DNA of 63,917 bases from an uncultured Bacteroidales bacterium (lineage in GTDB: Bacteria > Bacteroidota > Bacteroidia > Bacteroidales > P3), in contig ONQD01000010.1 in NCBI GenBank assembly GCA_900319865.1, positions 1 through 63,917 on the forward strand, given 5' to 3'. A program made the position numbers and the translations under genes. The first letter of the stretch is position 1, and each line of letters starts with the position of its first letter. Below, piece after piece: positions 52,633 through 60,768 of the stretch. The notes beneath the pieces were generated by a model, which saw only the letters and a list, made by a program, of their open reading frames with translations, was not told the DNA's origin and did no database searches.

Positions 52633-53892
52633 ATGAGCTATTTCTTCACATCTGAATCTGTGTCGGAAGGACATCCCGACAAAGTTGCTGACCAAATTTC
52701 CGATTCCTTATTGGACGAGTTCCTGCGCCGGGACCCCAACAGCCATGTGGCCTGCGAAACGCTTGTTACCACCGGTTTGGTGGTTGTGAGTGGCGAGGTG
52801 ACGTGCGACGGCTATGTAGAAATACAGGATACCGTGCGCAACGTGATACGCAATATCGGCTATACCAAAGGCGAGTATATGTTTGAGGCCAACTCGTGCG
52901 GCATACTCTCCACCATTCATGGACAGAGCGGCGATATTAATCAGGGTGTGGACCGCAGTACCCTCGAAGAGCAGGGGGCAGGCGACCAAGGCATGATGTT
53001 TGGCTATGCCTGCAGCGAGACCCCGGAGTTGATGCCGCTGCCTATCACATTGGCACATATTTTTCTGCAAGAACTTACCAAGATACGCAAGGAGGGGCGG
53101 CAGATGACTTATTTGCGTCCTGACGCCAAGAGCCAGATTACAATAGAATACAACGACAACGGCAAGCCCCAGCGTATCGAGGCTATAGTGATTTCGACCC
53201 AGCACGATGATTTTGACGAGGAGTCCAAGATGCTGGCACGTATCAAGGAGGACGTGAGGGCGATTCTTATCCCCAGAGTATTGAACAGGTTGAGCGACGA
53301 GAACCGTGCTCTCTTTGCCAGCGAGGACTATAAACTATTTGTGAACCCCACAGGCAAGTTTGTGATAGGCGGTCCTCATGGCGATACGGGTTTGACGGGA
53401 CGCAAAATTATTGTTGACACCTATGGTGGCCGTGGAGCCCACGGTGGCGGTGCCTTCTCGGGCAAGGATGCCTCGAAGGTGGACCGCTCGGCAGCCTATG
53501 CCACACGCCACATTGCCAAGAACATGGTGGCAGCAGGAGTGTGCGACGAAGTGCTGGTGCAGGTAGCCTATGCCATCGGGGTGGCGGAGCCGGTAGGTTT
53601 GTATGTGAATACTTATGGCACTAGCCACGTTGAAATGAGCGACGGCGAGATAGCCCGGAGGATAGGGCAATTGTTCGATATGCGTCCGTATGCCATCATT
53701 GAACGCTTCGGGTTGAAGAACCCCATATATGCACCCACTGCCGCCTACGGCCATATAGGGCGCGACCCCTATAGTGCTCCTGTCACTCTCTACGATGCCG
53801 AGGGTAAGGAATACACCAAGACGGTGGATTTCTTTGCATGGGAGAAATTGGACTATGTGGAGCAAATACGCGAAGCTTTCGGTTTGAAATAG
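52633..53892 (+). CDS. metK: S-adenosylmethionine synthetase
   Basis: The 419-aa product starts [20 protein letters not shown] and carries [13 protein letters not shown] and the signature [20 protein letters not shown], with the GGGAFSGKD loop. It makes S-adenosylmethionine from methionine and ATP. It stands behind a SAM-II-like leader, which implies feedback by its product, and is followed directly by a DUF4491 gene and pdxJ. Confidence 0.96.
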   Translation: MSYFFTSESVSEGHPDKVADQISDSLLDEFLRRDPNSHVACETLVTTGLVVVSGEVTCDGYVEIQDTVRNVIRNIGYTKGEYMFEANSCGILSTIHGQSGDINQGVDRSTLEEQGAGDQGMMFGYACSETPELMPLPITLAHIFLQELTKIRKEGRQMTYLRPDAKSQITIEYNDNGKPQRIEAIVISTQHDDFDEESKMLARIKEDVRAILIPRVLNRLSDENRALFASEDYKLFVNPTGKFVIGGPHGDTGLTGRKIIVDTYGGRGAHGGGAFSGKDASKVDRSAAYATRHIAKNMVAAGVCDEVLVQVAYAIGVAEPVGLYVNTYGTSHVEMSDGEIARRIGQLFDMRPYAIIERFGLKNPIYAPTAAYGHIGRDPYSAPVTLYDAEGKEYTKTVDFFAWEKLDYVEQIREAFGLK

Positions 53893-53917
53893 AATGTTTT
53901 CTTTAATCCCATATACA

Positions 53918-54220
53918 ATGAATTTTACAGGATTGATTATCGGGTTGTCCACCTTTCTGTGCATCGGAGTATTCCATCCGATAGTTATTAAGGCAGAATA
54001 CTACTGGGGCGTGAAATGCTGGTGGGTGTTCCTGCTGTTTGGAATGGGATGCGTGGTAGGTTCTCTGTTTGTGCAAGGGCTGTATCTGCCAACATTGATG
54101 GGTGTGGCGGGATTCTCAAGCCTGTGGTCAATTATAGAGCTGTTCAAACAGAAGAAAAGGGTGGAGAGGGGTTGGTTTCCGCGCAATCCCAAGCGCAGGT
54201 ACGACAATGATAAGTGCTGA
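53918..54220 (+). CDS. DUF4491-family small membrane protein
   Basis: The product of about 100 aa ([20 protein letters not shown]) has three membrane segments and the DUF4491 pattern [28 protein letters not shown]. An ATG 24 bases earlier, just after the metK stop, is possible but adds residues that do not fit the family start. The function is unknown. It is probably in one transcript with metK and pdxJ. Confidence 0.82.
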   Translation: MNFTGLIIGLSTFLCIGVFHPIVIKAEYYWGVKCWWVFLLFGMGCVVGSLFVQGLYLPTLMGVAGFSSLWSIIELFKQKKRVERGWFPRNPKRRYDNDKC

Positions 54221-54252
54221 AAGACAATAGAACACAGTATAAAATTAAACAA

Positions 54253-54966
54253 ATGACAAAGTTAAGTGTAAACATCAACAAAGTGGCCACGTTGCGCAAT
54301 GCCCGCGGGGGCAATTTGCCCAACGTGGTCAAATTTGCCTTGGACTGCGAGCGGTTCGGGGCACAGGGCATCACTGTCCACCCAAGACCCGACGAGCGGC
54401 ACATCCGCTACAAGGATGTGTTCGATTTGAAACCGGTGCTCACTACGGAGTTCAACATCGAGGGCAATCCCGTGCCACGTTTTGTGGAGTTGGTCAAAGA
54501 GATCAAGCCCGCACAGGTGACACTCGTTCCCGATGCCGAAAACGTGATTACCAGCAATGCCGGATGGGACACTGTCAAGAACCAGTCCTTTCTTGCCGAG
54601 ATGGTGGCCGAGTTCAAGTCGTGCGGTATCCGTGTCAGTATCTTTATCGACCCTGTGCCGGACATGATAGAGATGGCGGCACGGACGGGTACGGACCGAG
54701 TGGAGCTATACACCGAGGCATACGCCCGCCAGTATCCTGCCGACCGGGCTAAGGCAATTGCTCCATATGTTGAGGCAGCAACCGTTGCACGACAGTGCGG
54801 CTTGGGCCTCAATGCGGGACACGACCTTTCGTTGGAGAACCTCCAGTATTTCCATCAACAGATATACTGGCTCGATGAAGTCTCCATAGGTCACGCCATC
54901 ATCAGCGATGCCCTCTACTTGGGCATTGAAGAGACCATCCACCGCTATCTGCAGTGCCTGCGTTAA
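54253..54966 (+). CDS. pdxJ: Pyridoxine 5'-phosphate synthase
   Basis: The 237-aa product matches PdxJ ([75 protein letters not shown]). It closes the pyridine ring from deoxyxylulose phosphate and the amino-acetone phosphate. Vitamin B6 supply near a PLP enzyme (glyA) and metK suggests a shared one-carbon theme. The start is ATG 54253, 32 bases after the preceding gene. Confidence 0.95.
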   Translation: MTKLSVNINKVATLRNARGGNLPNVVKFALDCERFGAQGITVHPRPDERHIRYKDVFDLKPVLTTEFNIEGNPVPRFVELVKEIKPAQVTLVPDAENVITSNAGWDTVKNQSFLAEMVAEFKSCGIRVSIFIDPVPDMIEMAARTGTDRVELYTEAYARQYPADRAKAIAPYVEAATVARQCGLGLNAGHDLSLENLQYFHQQIYWLDEVSIGHAIISDALYLGIEETIHRYLQCLR

Positions 54967-54993
54967 TAGTTTTAACCCATTAATATCTGAGTT

Positions 54994-55632
54994 ATGAAGA
55001 GAACAATTCTTATGTTGGCAGCCGCCACACTGTTGGCCGCAGCCTGCCAGACCGAACCACAACCCGTCGTCAACGACCCCGCCGAGGTGGTGATGACAAA
55101 CATACTGAACCGTAAGAGCGTCCGCTCATACACGGGCGACACCATACCTGCCAAGGTGATGGAGAACTTGCTGCGTGCGGCTATGGCGGCCCCGTCGGGG
55201 AGAAACATCCAGCCGTGGAGTTTTGTGGTGTTGAACGATACCAGCCGTTATGACGAGATATTCGGCGAGAATTTCAATATGGGCATGTACAAGCAGTCGG
55301 CGGCTGTGGTGGTGGTTTGTGCCGACACCACTGTAGTGCGTCCTCCGCGCGACAATCCCGATGCACCGGCAGTGCAGCAACCCAACGGCATTTGGCGCGA
55401 TGACATGGGTGCCGTTACCGAGAACTTGTTGCTGGCTGTGGAGGCTCATGGCCTAGGGGCATGCTGGACCGCTTGCTATCCCTACGCAGACCGCATGGAG
55501 CCTGTGAAGAAGGCTCTCGGATTGCCCGCCACGGTGGTGCCTTATAGCGTTGTGCCTATTGGTTATCCCGCCGGAGATGAGCAACCGAAGGACAAGTGGG
55601 ATGCATCAAGGATTCATTATAACAATTGGTAG
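54994..55632 (+). CDS. Nitroreductase-family lipoprotein
   Basis: The 212-aa product has a lipoprotein signal (LLAAAC, Cys18) and then an FMN-binding nitroreductase domain with RKSVRSYTGD, AAMAAPSGRNIQPW (FMN phosphate site), GAVTENLLLAVEAHGLGACW and VVPIGYPAGDEQP. Most family members are cytoplasmic, so a lipidated copy should sit in the periplasm or outer envelope. The natural substrate is unknown. It follows pdxJ by 27 bases. Confidence 0.85.
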   Translation: MKRTILMLAAATLLAAACQTEPQPVVNDPAEVVMTNILNRKSVRSYTGDTIPAKVMENLLRAAMAAPSGRNIQPWSFVVLNDTSRYDEIFGENFNMGMYKQSAAVVVVCADTTVVRPPRDNPDAPAVQQPNGIWRDDMGAVTENLLLAVEAHGLGACWTACYPYADRMEPVKKALGLPATVVPYSVVPIGYPAGDEQPKDKWDASRIHYNNW

Positions 55633-55649
55633 TCCAGGCTGTGAGTGCC

Positions 55650-55672
55650 GTGGGCTGAAGGCTTTAGCCCAC
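55650..55672. terminator. Hairpin between convergent nitroreductase and aat genes
   Basis: GTGGGCT (55650-55656) pairs with AGCCCAC (55666-55672) over a loop that can itself pair (AAGGCTTT). It lies just before the aat stop. No T-run on either side, so it may be a REP-type hairpin. Confidence 0.6.
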
Positions 55673-55680
55673 TGGGCTGG

Positions 55681-56373
55681 CTAACCAATCTCGCTCCAGT
55701 TTCCTTGCAAGGTGTTGACAGCTCGGATGGCGTTCAGCTCCTTGAGGTATTCGCTGCGGGGGATGGGGCGTGCGCCGAGGCTGGACAGATGTTCTGTCTC
55801 CTGTTGTGCATCGATAAGACGGAACTGATGCGCCTTGCAAAACTCTACCAACCGAACAAAGGCCACCTTCGAGGCATCGGTCATGGTGTGGAACATCGAC
55901 TCGCCGAAGAAGAAAGGGCCCAGACTGAGGCCGTATAGTCCCCCGACAAGGTTTCCGTCGTGATAGGTCTCGAACGAGTGGGCCAGTCCCAACCTATGGA
56001 GTCTCACGTAGGCGTCAATCATGCTTTCCGTAATCCATGTTCCGTATTGGTGTTGCGCTATCCGGGACACGTTGGCGCAGTGCCGCATCACCTCTTCAAA
56101 CTGCTGGTCGATGCGGACTTCGTACTTGCCTGACGAAACCACACGGCGAAGGCTTTTGCTATAGCGGAACTCGTCGGGGAACAGCACCATGCGTGGGTCG
56201 AGTGACCACCACATGATGGGTTCTCCGTCCGAAAACCAGGGGAATATGCCACAGCAATAGGCGTTGATGAGTCTTGGTACCGAGAGGTCGCCGCCTATGG
56301 CCAGGAGACCGTCGGGCTCTGCCTCTTCGGGATTGGGGAAACCGGGATAATCGGGGTCGAGCCTGTATATCAT
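55681..56373 (-). CDS. aat: Leucyl/phenylalanyl-tRNA-protein transferase
   Basis: The 230-aa product has the family blocks FPNPEEAEPDGLLAIGGDLS, FPWFSDGEPIMWWSLDPRMV, HSFETYHDGNLVGGLYGLSL and GPFFFGESMFHTMTDASKVA. It adds leucine or phenylalanine to proteins with basic N-termini, marking them for ClpS/ClpAP. It overlaps the upstream phosphatase gene by 4 bases (ATGA), so the two are translated together. Confidence 0.94.
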   Translation of the reverse strand: MIYRLDPDYPGFPNPEEAEPDGLLAIGGDLSVPRLINAYCCGIFPWFSDGEPIMWWSLDPRMVLFPDEFRYSKSLRRVVSSGKYEVRIDQQFEEVMRHCANVSRIAQHQYGTWITESMIDAYVRLHRLGLAHSFETYHDGNLVGGLYGLSLGPFFFGESMFHTMTDASKVAFVRLVEFCKAHQFRLIDAQQETEHLSSLGARPIPRSEYLKELNAIRAVNTLQGNWSEIG

Positions 56374-56849
56374 GGCAAGAGAGGAATTAGTTCGTTCAGC
56401 AAGGCTTGGCAGCCTATGGTGATATCTTCCCAGGCGGCATCGAAATTGCGGGTGTACCAGGGGTCGGCTACGTCGCGATGGTGGTGGGCTTTGTCGGCCG
56501 GGTCGGTATGGTCGAGCAGCATGCTGATTTTGCCCTCGGGGTCGTTGGGCAGGATGCGGCGAAGGCCGAGGAGGTTTTCGCGGTCCATTATAATGAGGTA
56601 GTCGAAACGGTTGTAGTCGGCTGGAGACACTTGCCTTGCGGAGTGTTTAGCCCCTTTGATGCCGTGGGATTCAAGGGTGCGGAGAGCCATGGGGTAGATG
56701 GGGTTGCCGATTTCCTCGGTGCTGGTGGCGGCAGAGTCGATTTGGAAATGATGGCTTAAGCCGGCGTTGTCCACCAGTTGTTGAAATACGAATTGGGCAG
56801 TTACACTGCGGCAGATATTGCCGTGACAAATAAAGAGTATCTTTTTCAT
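56370..56849 (-). CDS. Low-molecular-weight protein-tyrosine phosphatase
   Basis: The 159-aa product (start MKKILFICHGNICRS at 56849, 21 bases after the -7 box) carries the C-x5-R loop CHGNICRS (Cys8, Arg14) and the general-acid motif DPWYTRN near residue 128. It may dephosphorylate tyrosine residues of exopolysaccharide kinases or have another substrate. It overlaps aat and faces the hexosaminidase gene from a shared divergent promoter. Confidence 0.92.
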   Translation of the reverse strand: MKKILFICHGNICRSVTAQFVFQQLVDNAGLSHHFQIDSAATSTEEIGNPIYPMALRTLESHGIKGAKHSARQVSPADYNRFDYLIIMDRENLLGLRRILPNDPEGKISMLLDHTDPADKAHHHRDVADPWYTRNFDAAWEDITIGCQALLNELIPLLP

Positions 56850-56869
56850 CTTTTTTTCCGTTGAAAGTG

Positions 56870-56898
56870 CAAAAATACAAAAAATAATTGTAATTTTG
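56870..56898. promoter_or_regulatory. Divergent overlapping promoters, phosphatase / hexosaminidase
   Basis: TATTTTTG on the minus strand (56877-56870) and TAATTTTG on the plus strand (56891-56898) both fit TAnnTTTG and are 13 bases apart. This is the same geometry as at 23109-23137 between glnA and pepP. Confidence 0.7.
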
Positions 56899-56931
56899 CA
56901 ATTTGTTTTCACAATAGCACAAACGACATAT

Positions 56932-59625
56932 ATGAATAAAGGTTCTGAATATTCAACATCTTATGCGGAGGTTTACTCGCACAGCATACATTTTGGCATG
57001 AGTGCCACCATGTGCCCAATGGATGATTGCCAACCATTGCCCAGCAAACCTTGCAAGGGGTTAGGGCAAAGGCTGAAAGGCGTGGTGGTAGCTGCATTGC
57101 TCTTTATGTCAGGCAGTATTGCGGCCCAAACGGGTAGTACCAATATTGGTGTGATACCCACTCCCCAGCAGGTGGTGATGGGGCAGGGGACAGTGGCTTT
57201 GGGCAAGAGTGCCCCAAGGCGCAACTTTGTGGAATCGATAGAGGGGGCCAGCAATCAGGCACAGGCATACAAGATAGAGATAGCACCCGACGGAGTGCGG
57301 GTTTGGTGTGTGAGCAACGAGGGTTGGGGCTATGCCATGAAGACACTTGACCAACTGAAAAAGATATACAAGGACAATGTGCCCTGCATGACTATAACCG
57401 ACTGGCCGGCATACGAGTACCGTGGATGGCTTGACGACATCAGCCGCGGGCCTATACCGAGCAGGCTGTTCCGTCAGAAGACGAGAAGTTTTGCAGAACG
57501 ATACAAAATGAATTTCGGAAACTATTATACCGAACACACCCTGTACAACGAAGAGTATCCGGACATTTCGGGCAACAGCGGCATCGGCGACTATGAATAT
57601 GCCAATGACCCGTATATGATGGCTAACTTGCAATGTTTTGCCCATTTCGAAAAAACGCTTCGCATACCCTACTATCAGAATATTATGGACAGCCCCACGA
57701 ATGTCAATCCCGGCAAGGAGGAGACATACTCTTTTCTGCGCGAGCAGATAGAGAATGCAGTGGCTGCCTATTACAGCAGTCGTTTCTTTAATATCAACTG
57801 CGATGAGACTGAGGCGTTGGGCAGCGGACGTGCACGGAACTATGTGAGTGAGCATGGTGCCGATGAGGTATATTGTCAGCATATCAACCGGGTGTATGAC
57901 ATCATACAGCAAAGCTACCGCGAAGCTCATGGCATCAACAGTAAAATGGGTGTGTTGATGTGGGGCGACATTGTGGGGAAGAATCCCGAGATGCTTCAGA
58001 AACTGCCGTCCGACATGCAGTATATTGTATGGAGCTATGGGGCGCAGGAGAGTTATGCCCATATGATAGCTCCGTTTGCCGCCATTCACCGTAAGCAGGG
58101 CAACGCATTCTGGGTGGCTCCAGGAGTGAGCCATTGGAGCAGTACTCCCCAGGTGCGTAATTATATCCAAAACATTGCTTATCTGGCCCGCGACGGATAC
58201 TTGGCAGGGGCCTGTGGTTTGATGAATACCGCATGGGACGACAGCGGCGAGTCGCTGTTGGGCGATTCGTGGCATGCTATGGCCTGGGCTGCAGAGATGG
58301 CATGGCACCCTATTACCGCTACCGACCCTGAGCAAGCCCGTGAGGAAATGAGTCGGCGCGAGAAACAGTTCAATGCCAACTACGACCGACTGGTGGCACT
58401 AGAGATGCGCAAGACCAATCCCGACATTCAAAATATCGAATCCAAATCCATAACACGCATGATTTATGCGGTAGGTGATTTGAACAGCAATCCCTGGGTG
58501 GGCGACTGGTTTAACACCCGTGCCTTGATGCAGCCATTGCTGGAATTCAATCCTACCGATGTGGACGAAGCCATGCTGCGCCGCTGTGACAGCGTGGAGT
58601 CGGTGGTTCGCCGCACATTGCGTAATGTGGACAGTGCAATGGTGCCGCACTTTGCCTATGCCTGCCATCGCATTCTCTGTGTGGCGGAGAAGAGCCGGCT
58701 GCGGGTGATGCTTTATCAAGCCTTGAAGGAAAACGGCGACTATGTGCAGCTGAAATATAATATCCAGGCTGCCAGCCGGCAGTATTTCTATCATCTTCAC
58801 AGTTTGAAACGGGAATACCTCAGGCTTTGGGATGAAGAGTGTACCGACTATAGCCGCGACACCATTTGCAACCGCTACGACCGTTTGGGCCGCGAGGTGC
58901 AGGAGGCCCGGCAACGGGTATTCATTTCAAACGAGTATCGCGACGGCAAGATGTATGTGACACTCAAGACCCTTTTCGACGACCGCCCGATATACTTTAC
59001 AGTAGATGGTCGCAAACCCTCAAAGGGTGCCAATTTGTACAAGCGGCCTTTCACCATAGGGCGTAGCTTCACGGTGCGTGCGGTGAGTTTCAACAAGTGG
59101 GATGAACCCGTGTACAGCGAGCAGTATTTGCTGTATCACAAGGGCATCGGCAATATAAAGCGTCTTAATACGCACTATAGTGATTACCGCAATGTGTATA
59201 GCGGCGGGGGCGACAATGCCCTATCCGACGGTATACTGGGCAGCGACGAGGCATACGACGACGGCCATTGGCAGGGCTACTGGGGGCAGGATGTAGATGC
59301 AGAATATGATTTCGGGAACACCACTCAGGTGAAAACCATCACGATGCGTTTCCTGCAGAATACCAATGCTTGGATTCTGGCTCCCGAAACCATAGAGGTT
59401 TACTCTTCAAACGACGGGACGAATTGGAAACTGATACGCACCGAGCATTTCACGCCCGACTTCCACTATTATGGTGCCATTGTACATACGCATGCTATAC
59501 GTAACCTTAAAGTCAACAGCCGTTACCTGCGAGTGGTGGCCAAAAATCCCGGCAAACTGCCCCAATGGCATCCCGGCAAGGGAGGCGACAGTTATCTCTT
59601 TGTTGACGAAATTGTGATTGAATAG
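56932..59625 (+). CDS. GH20-like beta-N-acetylhexosaminidase with C-terminal discoidin-type domain
   Basis: The product (about 897 aa from ATG 56932; ATG 56998 is an alternative) has a hydrophobic export segment late, at about residues 53-69 (GVVVAALLFMSGSIAAQ), then an N-terminal GH20-type subdomain (IPTPQQVVMG, ITDWPAYEYRGWLDD). A barrel carries FFNINCDETEALGSG, in the place of the catalytic Asp-Glu pair. The C-terminus has a chitobiase-type Ig-like part (IYFTVDGRKPSKG) and an F5/8-type discoidin domain (LSDGILGSDEAYDDGHWQGY ... RYLRVVAKNP). It would trim N-acetylhexosamines from host or cell-wall glycans. The long stretch before the signal is odd. Confidence 0.72.
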   Translation: MNKGSEYSTSYAEVYSHSIHFGMSATMCPMDDCQPLPSKPCKGLGQRLKGVVVAALLFMSGSIAAQTGSTNIGVIPTPQQVVMGQGTVALGKSAPRRNFVESIEGASNQAQAYKIEIAPDGVRVWCVSNEGWGYAMKTLDQLKKIYKDNVPCMTITDWPAYEYRGWLDDISRGPIPSRLFRQKTRSFAERYKMNFGNYYTEHTLYNEEYPDISGNSGIGDYEYANDPYMMANLQCFAHFEKTLRIPYYQNIMDSPTNVNPGKEETYSFLREQIENAVAAYYSSRFFNINCDETEALGSGRARNYVSEHGADEVYCQHINRVYDIIQQSYREAHGINSKMGVLMWGDIVGKNPEMLQKLPSDMQYIVWSYGAQESYAHMIAPFAAIHRKQGNAFWVAPGVSHWSSTPQVRNYIQNIAYLARDGYLAGACGLMNTAWDDSGESLLGDSWHAMAWAAEMAWHPITATDPEQAREEMSRREKQFNANYDRLVALEMRKTNPDIQNIESKSITRMIYAVGDLNSNPWVGDWFNTRALMQPLLEFNPTDVDEAMLRRCDSVESVVRRTLRNVDSAMVPHFAYACHRILCVAEKSRLRVMLYQALKENGDYVQLKYNIQAASRQYFYHLHSLKREYLRLWDEECTDYSRDTICNRYDRLGREVQEARQRVFISNEYRDGKMYVTLKTLFDDRPIYFTVDGRKPSKGANLYKRPFTIGRSFTVRAVSFNKWDEPVYSEQYLLYHKGIGNIKRLNTHYSDYRNVYSGGGDNALSDGILGSDEAYDDGHWQGYWGQDVDAEYDFGNTTQVKTITMRFLQNTNAWILAPETIEVYSSNDGTNWKLIRTEHFTPDFHYYGAIVHTHAIRNLKVNSRYLRVVAKNPGKLPQWHPGKGGDSYLFVDEIVIE

Positions 59626-59636
59626 CATGATAGGTT

Positions 59637-59708
59637 ATGCCGGATTGAGAGCGGTATGGATAAAAGCTGGAGGCGGAAGTGATTCTTATCGGAATGATAT
59701 TCCGGCAT
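59637..59708 (+). repeat. 8-bp inverted pair ATGCCGGA/TCCGGCAT
   Basis: ATGCCGGA (59637-59644) and TCCGGCAT (59701-59708) are perfect complements 56 bases apart, in the gap between the hexosaminidase and LicA-like genes. A similar ATGCCGGC/GCCGGCAT pair lies at 60650-60680 after the LicA-like gene. Confidence 0.5.
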
Positions 59709-59755
59709 GATAGAACAGAGAACAGGTTAATTCAAACACTTATTATACAATCTAT

Positions 59756-60625
59756 ATGAACGTAGAAGAATATATCATCGCGCGCGTCAATGCCCTTATG
59801 CATACCGAGGACGCGGCAATTGTGAAACGACTTGAAGGCGGCATGAGTAATTATACTTATGTGGTTGAAACCCGAGGCAAGAAGTATACCTACCGAGTAC
59901 CAGGAAAGTATGCCGAAAAGTTTGTGGACCGCGTGGAAGAGTGGGACAATATCCAGGAGGTGAATAAATTGGGGTTGAACAATGCTACTTCCTATGTGGA
60001 GATTATTTCGGGTGAGAAGTTGGCGGAATATGTGGAGGGGACTATTTTGTCCGAAACCGACGTGGTGAGTTATAACGACATGTCGGTGGCGGCACTGAAG
60101 CATATCCACAATAGTGACCTTCACTTCAAGGATTATAACGCCTTCGGGCGCCTTGACGATTATGAGCGTTATTGCCGCGAGATGGGGTTCACCCACCCCA
60201 AGGAGTACGTGGAACTGCGCAACAAGCTCAATGCAATGCGGCAGACCCATGCAGGGGTCAAGATGGTGCCCTGTCATTGCGACTATCAGCCGACCAATCT
60301 GGTGGTAAACGGTGACAAACTATATGTGCTCGACTGGGAGTTTGCCGGCATGAACGACCCGTTCTACGATATTGCCTGCTATGGTAATGCCGGTTTCGAT
60401 AAGGCCCTCTCGCTGCTTGAAGCCTATGTGGGGCATCAGCCTACCCGGGAGGAGCTGCAACGCCTATATTTCCACCGCTCGTTCCAATGCCTGCAGTGGT
60501 ATAATGTGGCAATATTCAAAGACCGTGTGGGTCTCAGCAAGGACCTCAATATGGATTTTAACCAAGTGGCTGCATTCTTTTTCAATATGGCCAAGGACTT
60601 GGCCGACCAGTACGAGACATTGTAG
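59756..60625 (+). CDS. LicA-like choline/ethanolamine kinase-family protein
   Basis: The 289-aa product is a protein-kinase-fold phosphotransferase with EGGMSNYTYVVETRGKKYTYRV (nucleotide-binding loop), the catalytic block CHCDYQPTNLVV and the metal site LDWEFAGMNDPFYDIACYG. Homologues phosphorylate choline, ethanolamine or sugars (LicA, thiamine kinase). Cell-surface phosphocholine decoration is possible, but no LicC or LicD neighbour is present. A strong hairpin follows. Confidence 0.85.
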   Translation: MNVEEYIIARVNALMHTEDAAIVKRLEGGMSNYTYVVETRGKKYTYRVPGKYAEKFVDRVEEWDNIQEVNKLGLNNATSYVEIISGEKLAEYVEGTILSETDVVSYNDMSVAALKHIHNSDLHFKDYNAFGRLDDYERYCREMGFTHPKEYVELRNKLNAMRQTHAGVKMVPCHCDYQPTNLVVNGDKLYVLDWEFAGMNDPFYDIACYGNAGFDKALSLLEAYVGHQPTREELQRLYFHRSFQCLQWYNVAIFKDRVGLSKDLNMDFNQVAAFFFNMAKDLADQYETL

Positions 60626-60706
60626 TTGATTGTCTTTTCTTACGAATATATGCCGGCTAAAAGGATTCATTGGCCGGCATAATGAATGTATATACCTATT
60701 AATAAA

Positions 60707-60750
60707 AACAATATCCTCGCGATGCCCTTGTGCATCGCGAGGATATTGTT
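60707..60750. terminator. Perfect 19-bp hairpin between convergent genes
   Basis: The arms AACAATATCCTCGCGATGC (60707-60725) and its exact complement (60732-60750) enclose a 6-base loop. This is the longest perfect stem in the window. A/T-rich sequence on the left provides a T-run for the minus-strand direction. Confidence 0.9.
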
Positions 60751-60768
60751 ATGCCCGTATATCAAAAA

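Noticed and set aside
57109-58335. 408-codon minus-strand frame inside the hexosaminidase gene
   Set aside because: Antisense shadow; the plus-strand frame has a signal segment and domain motifs, the minus frame does not.
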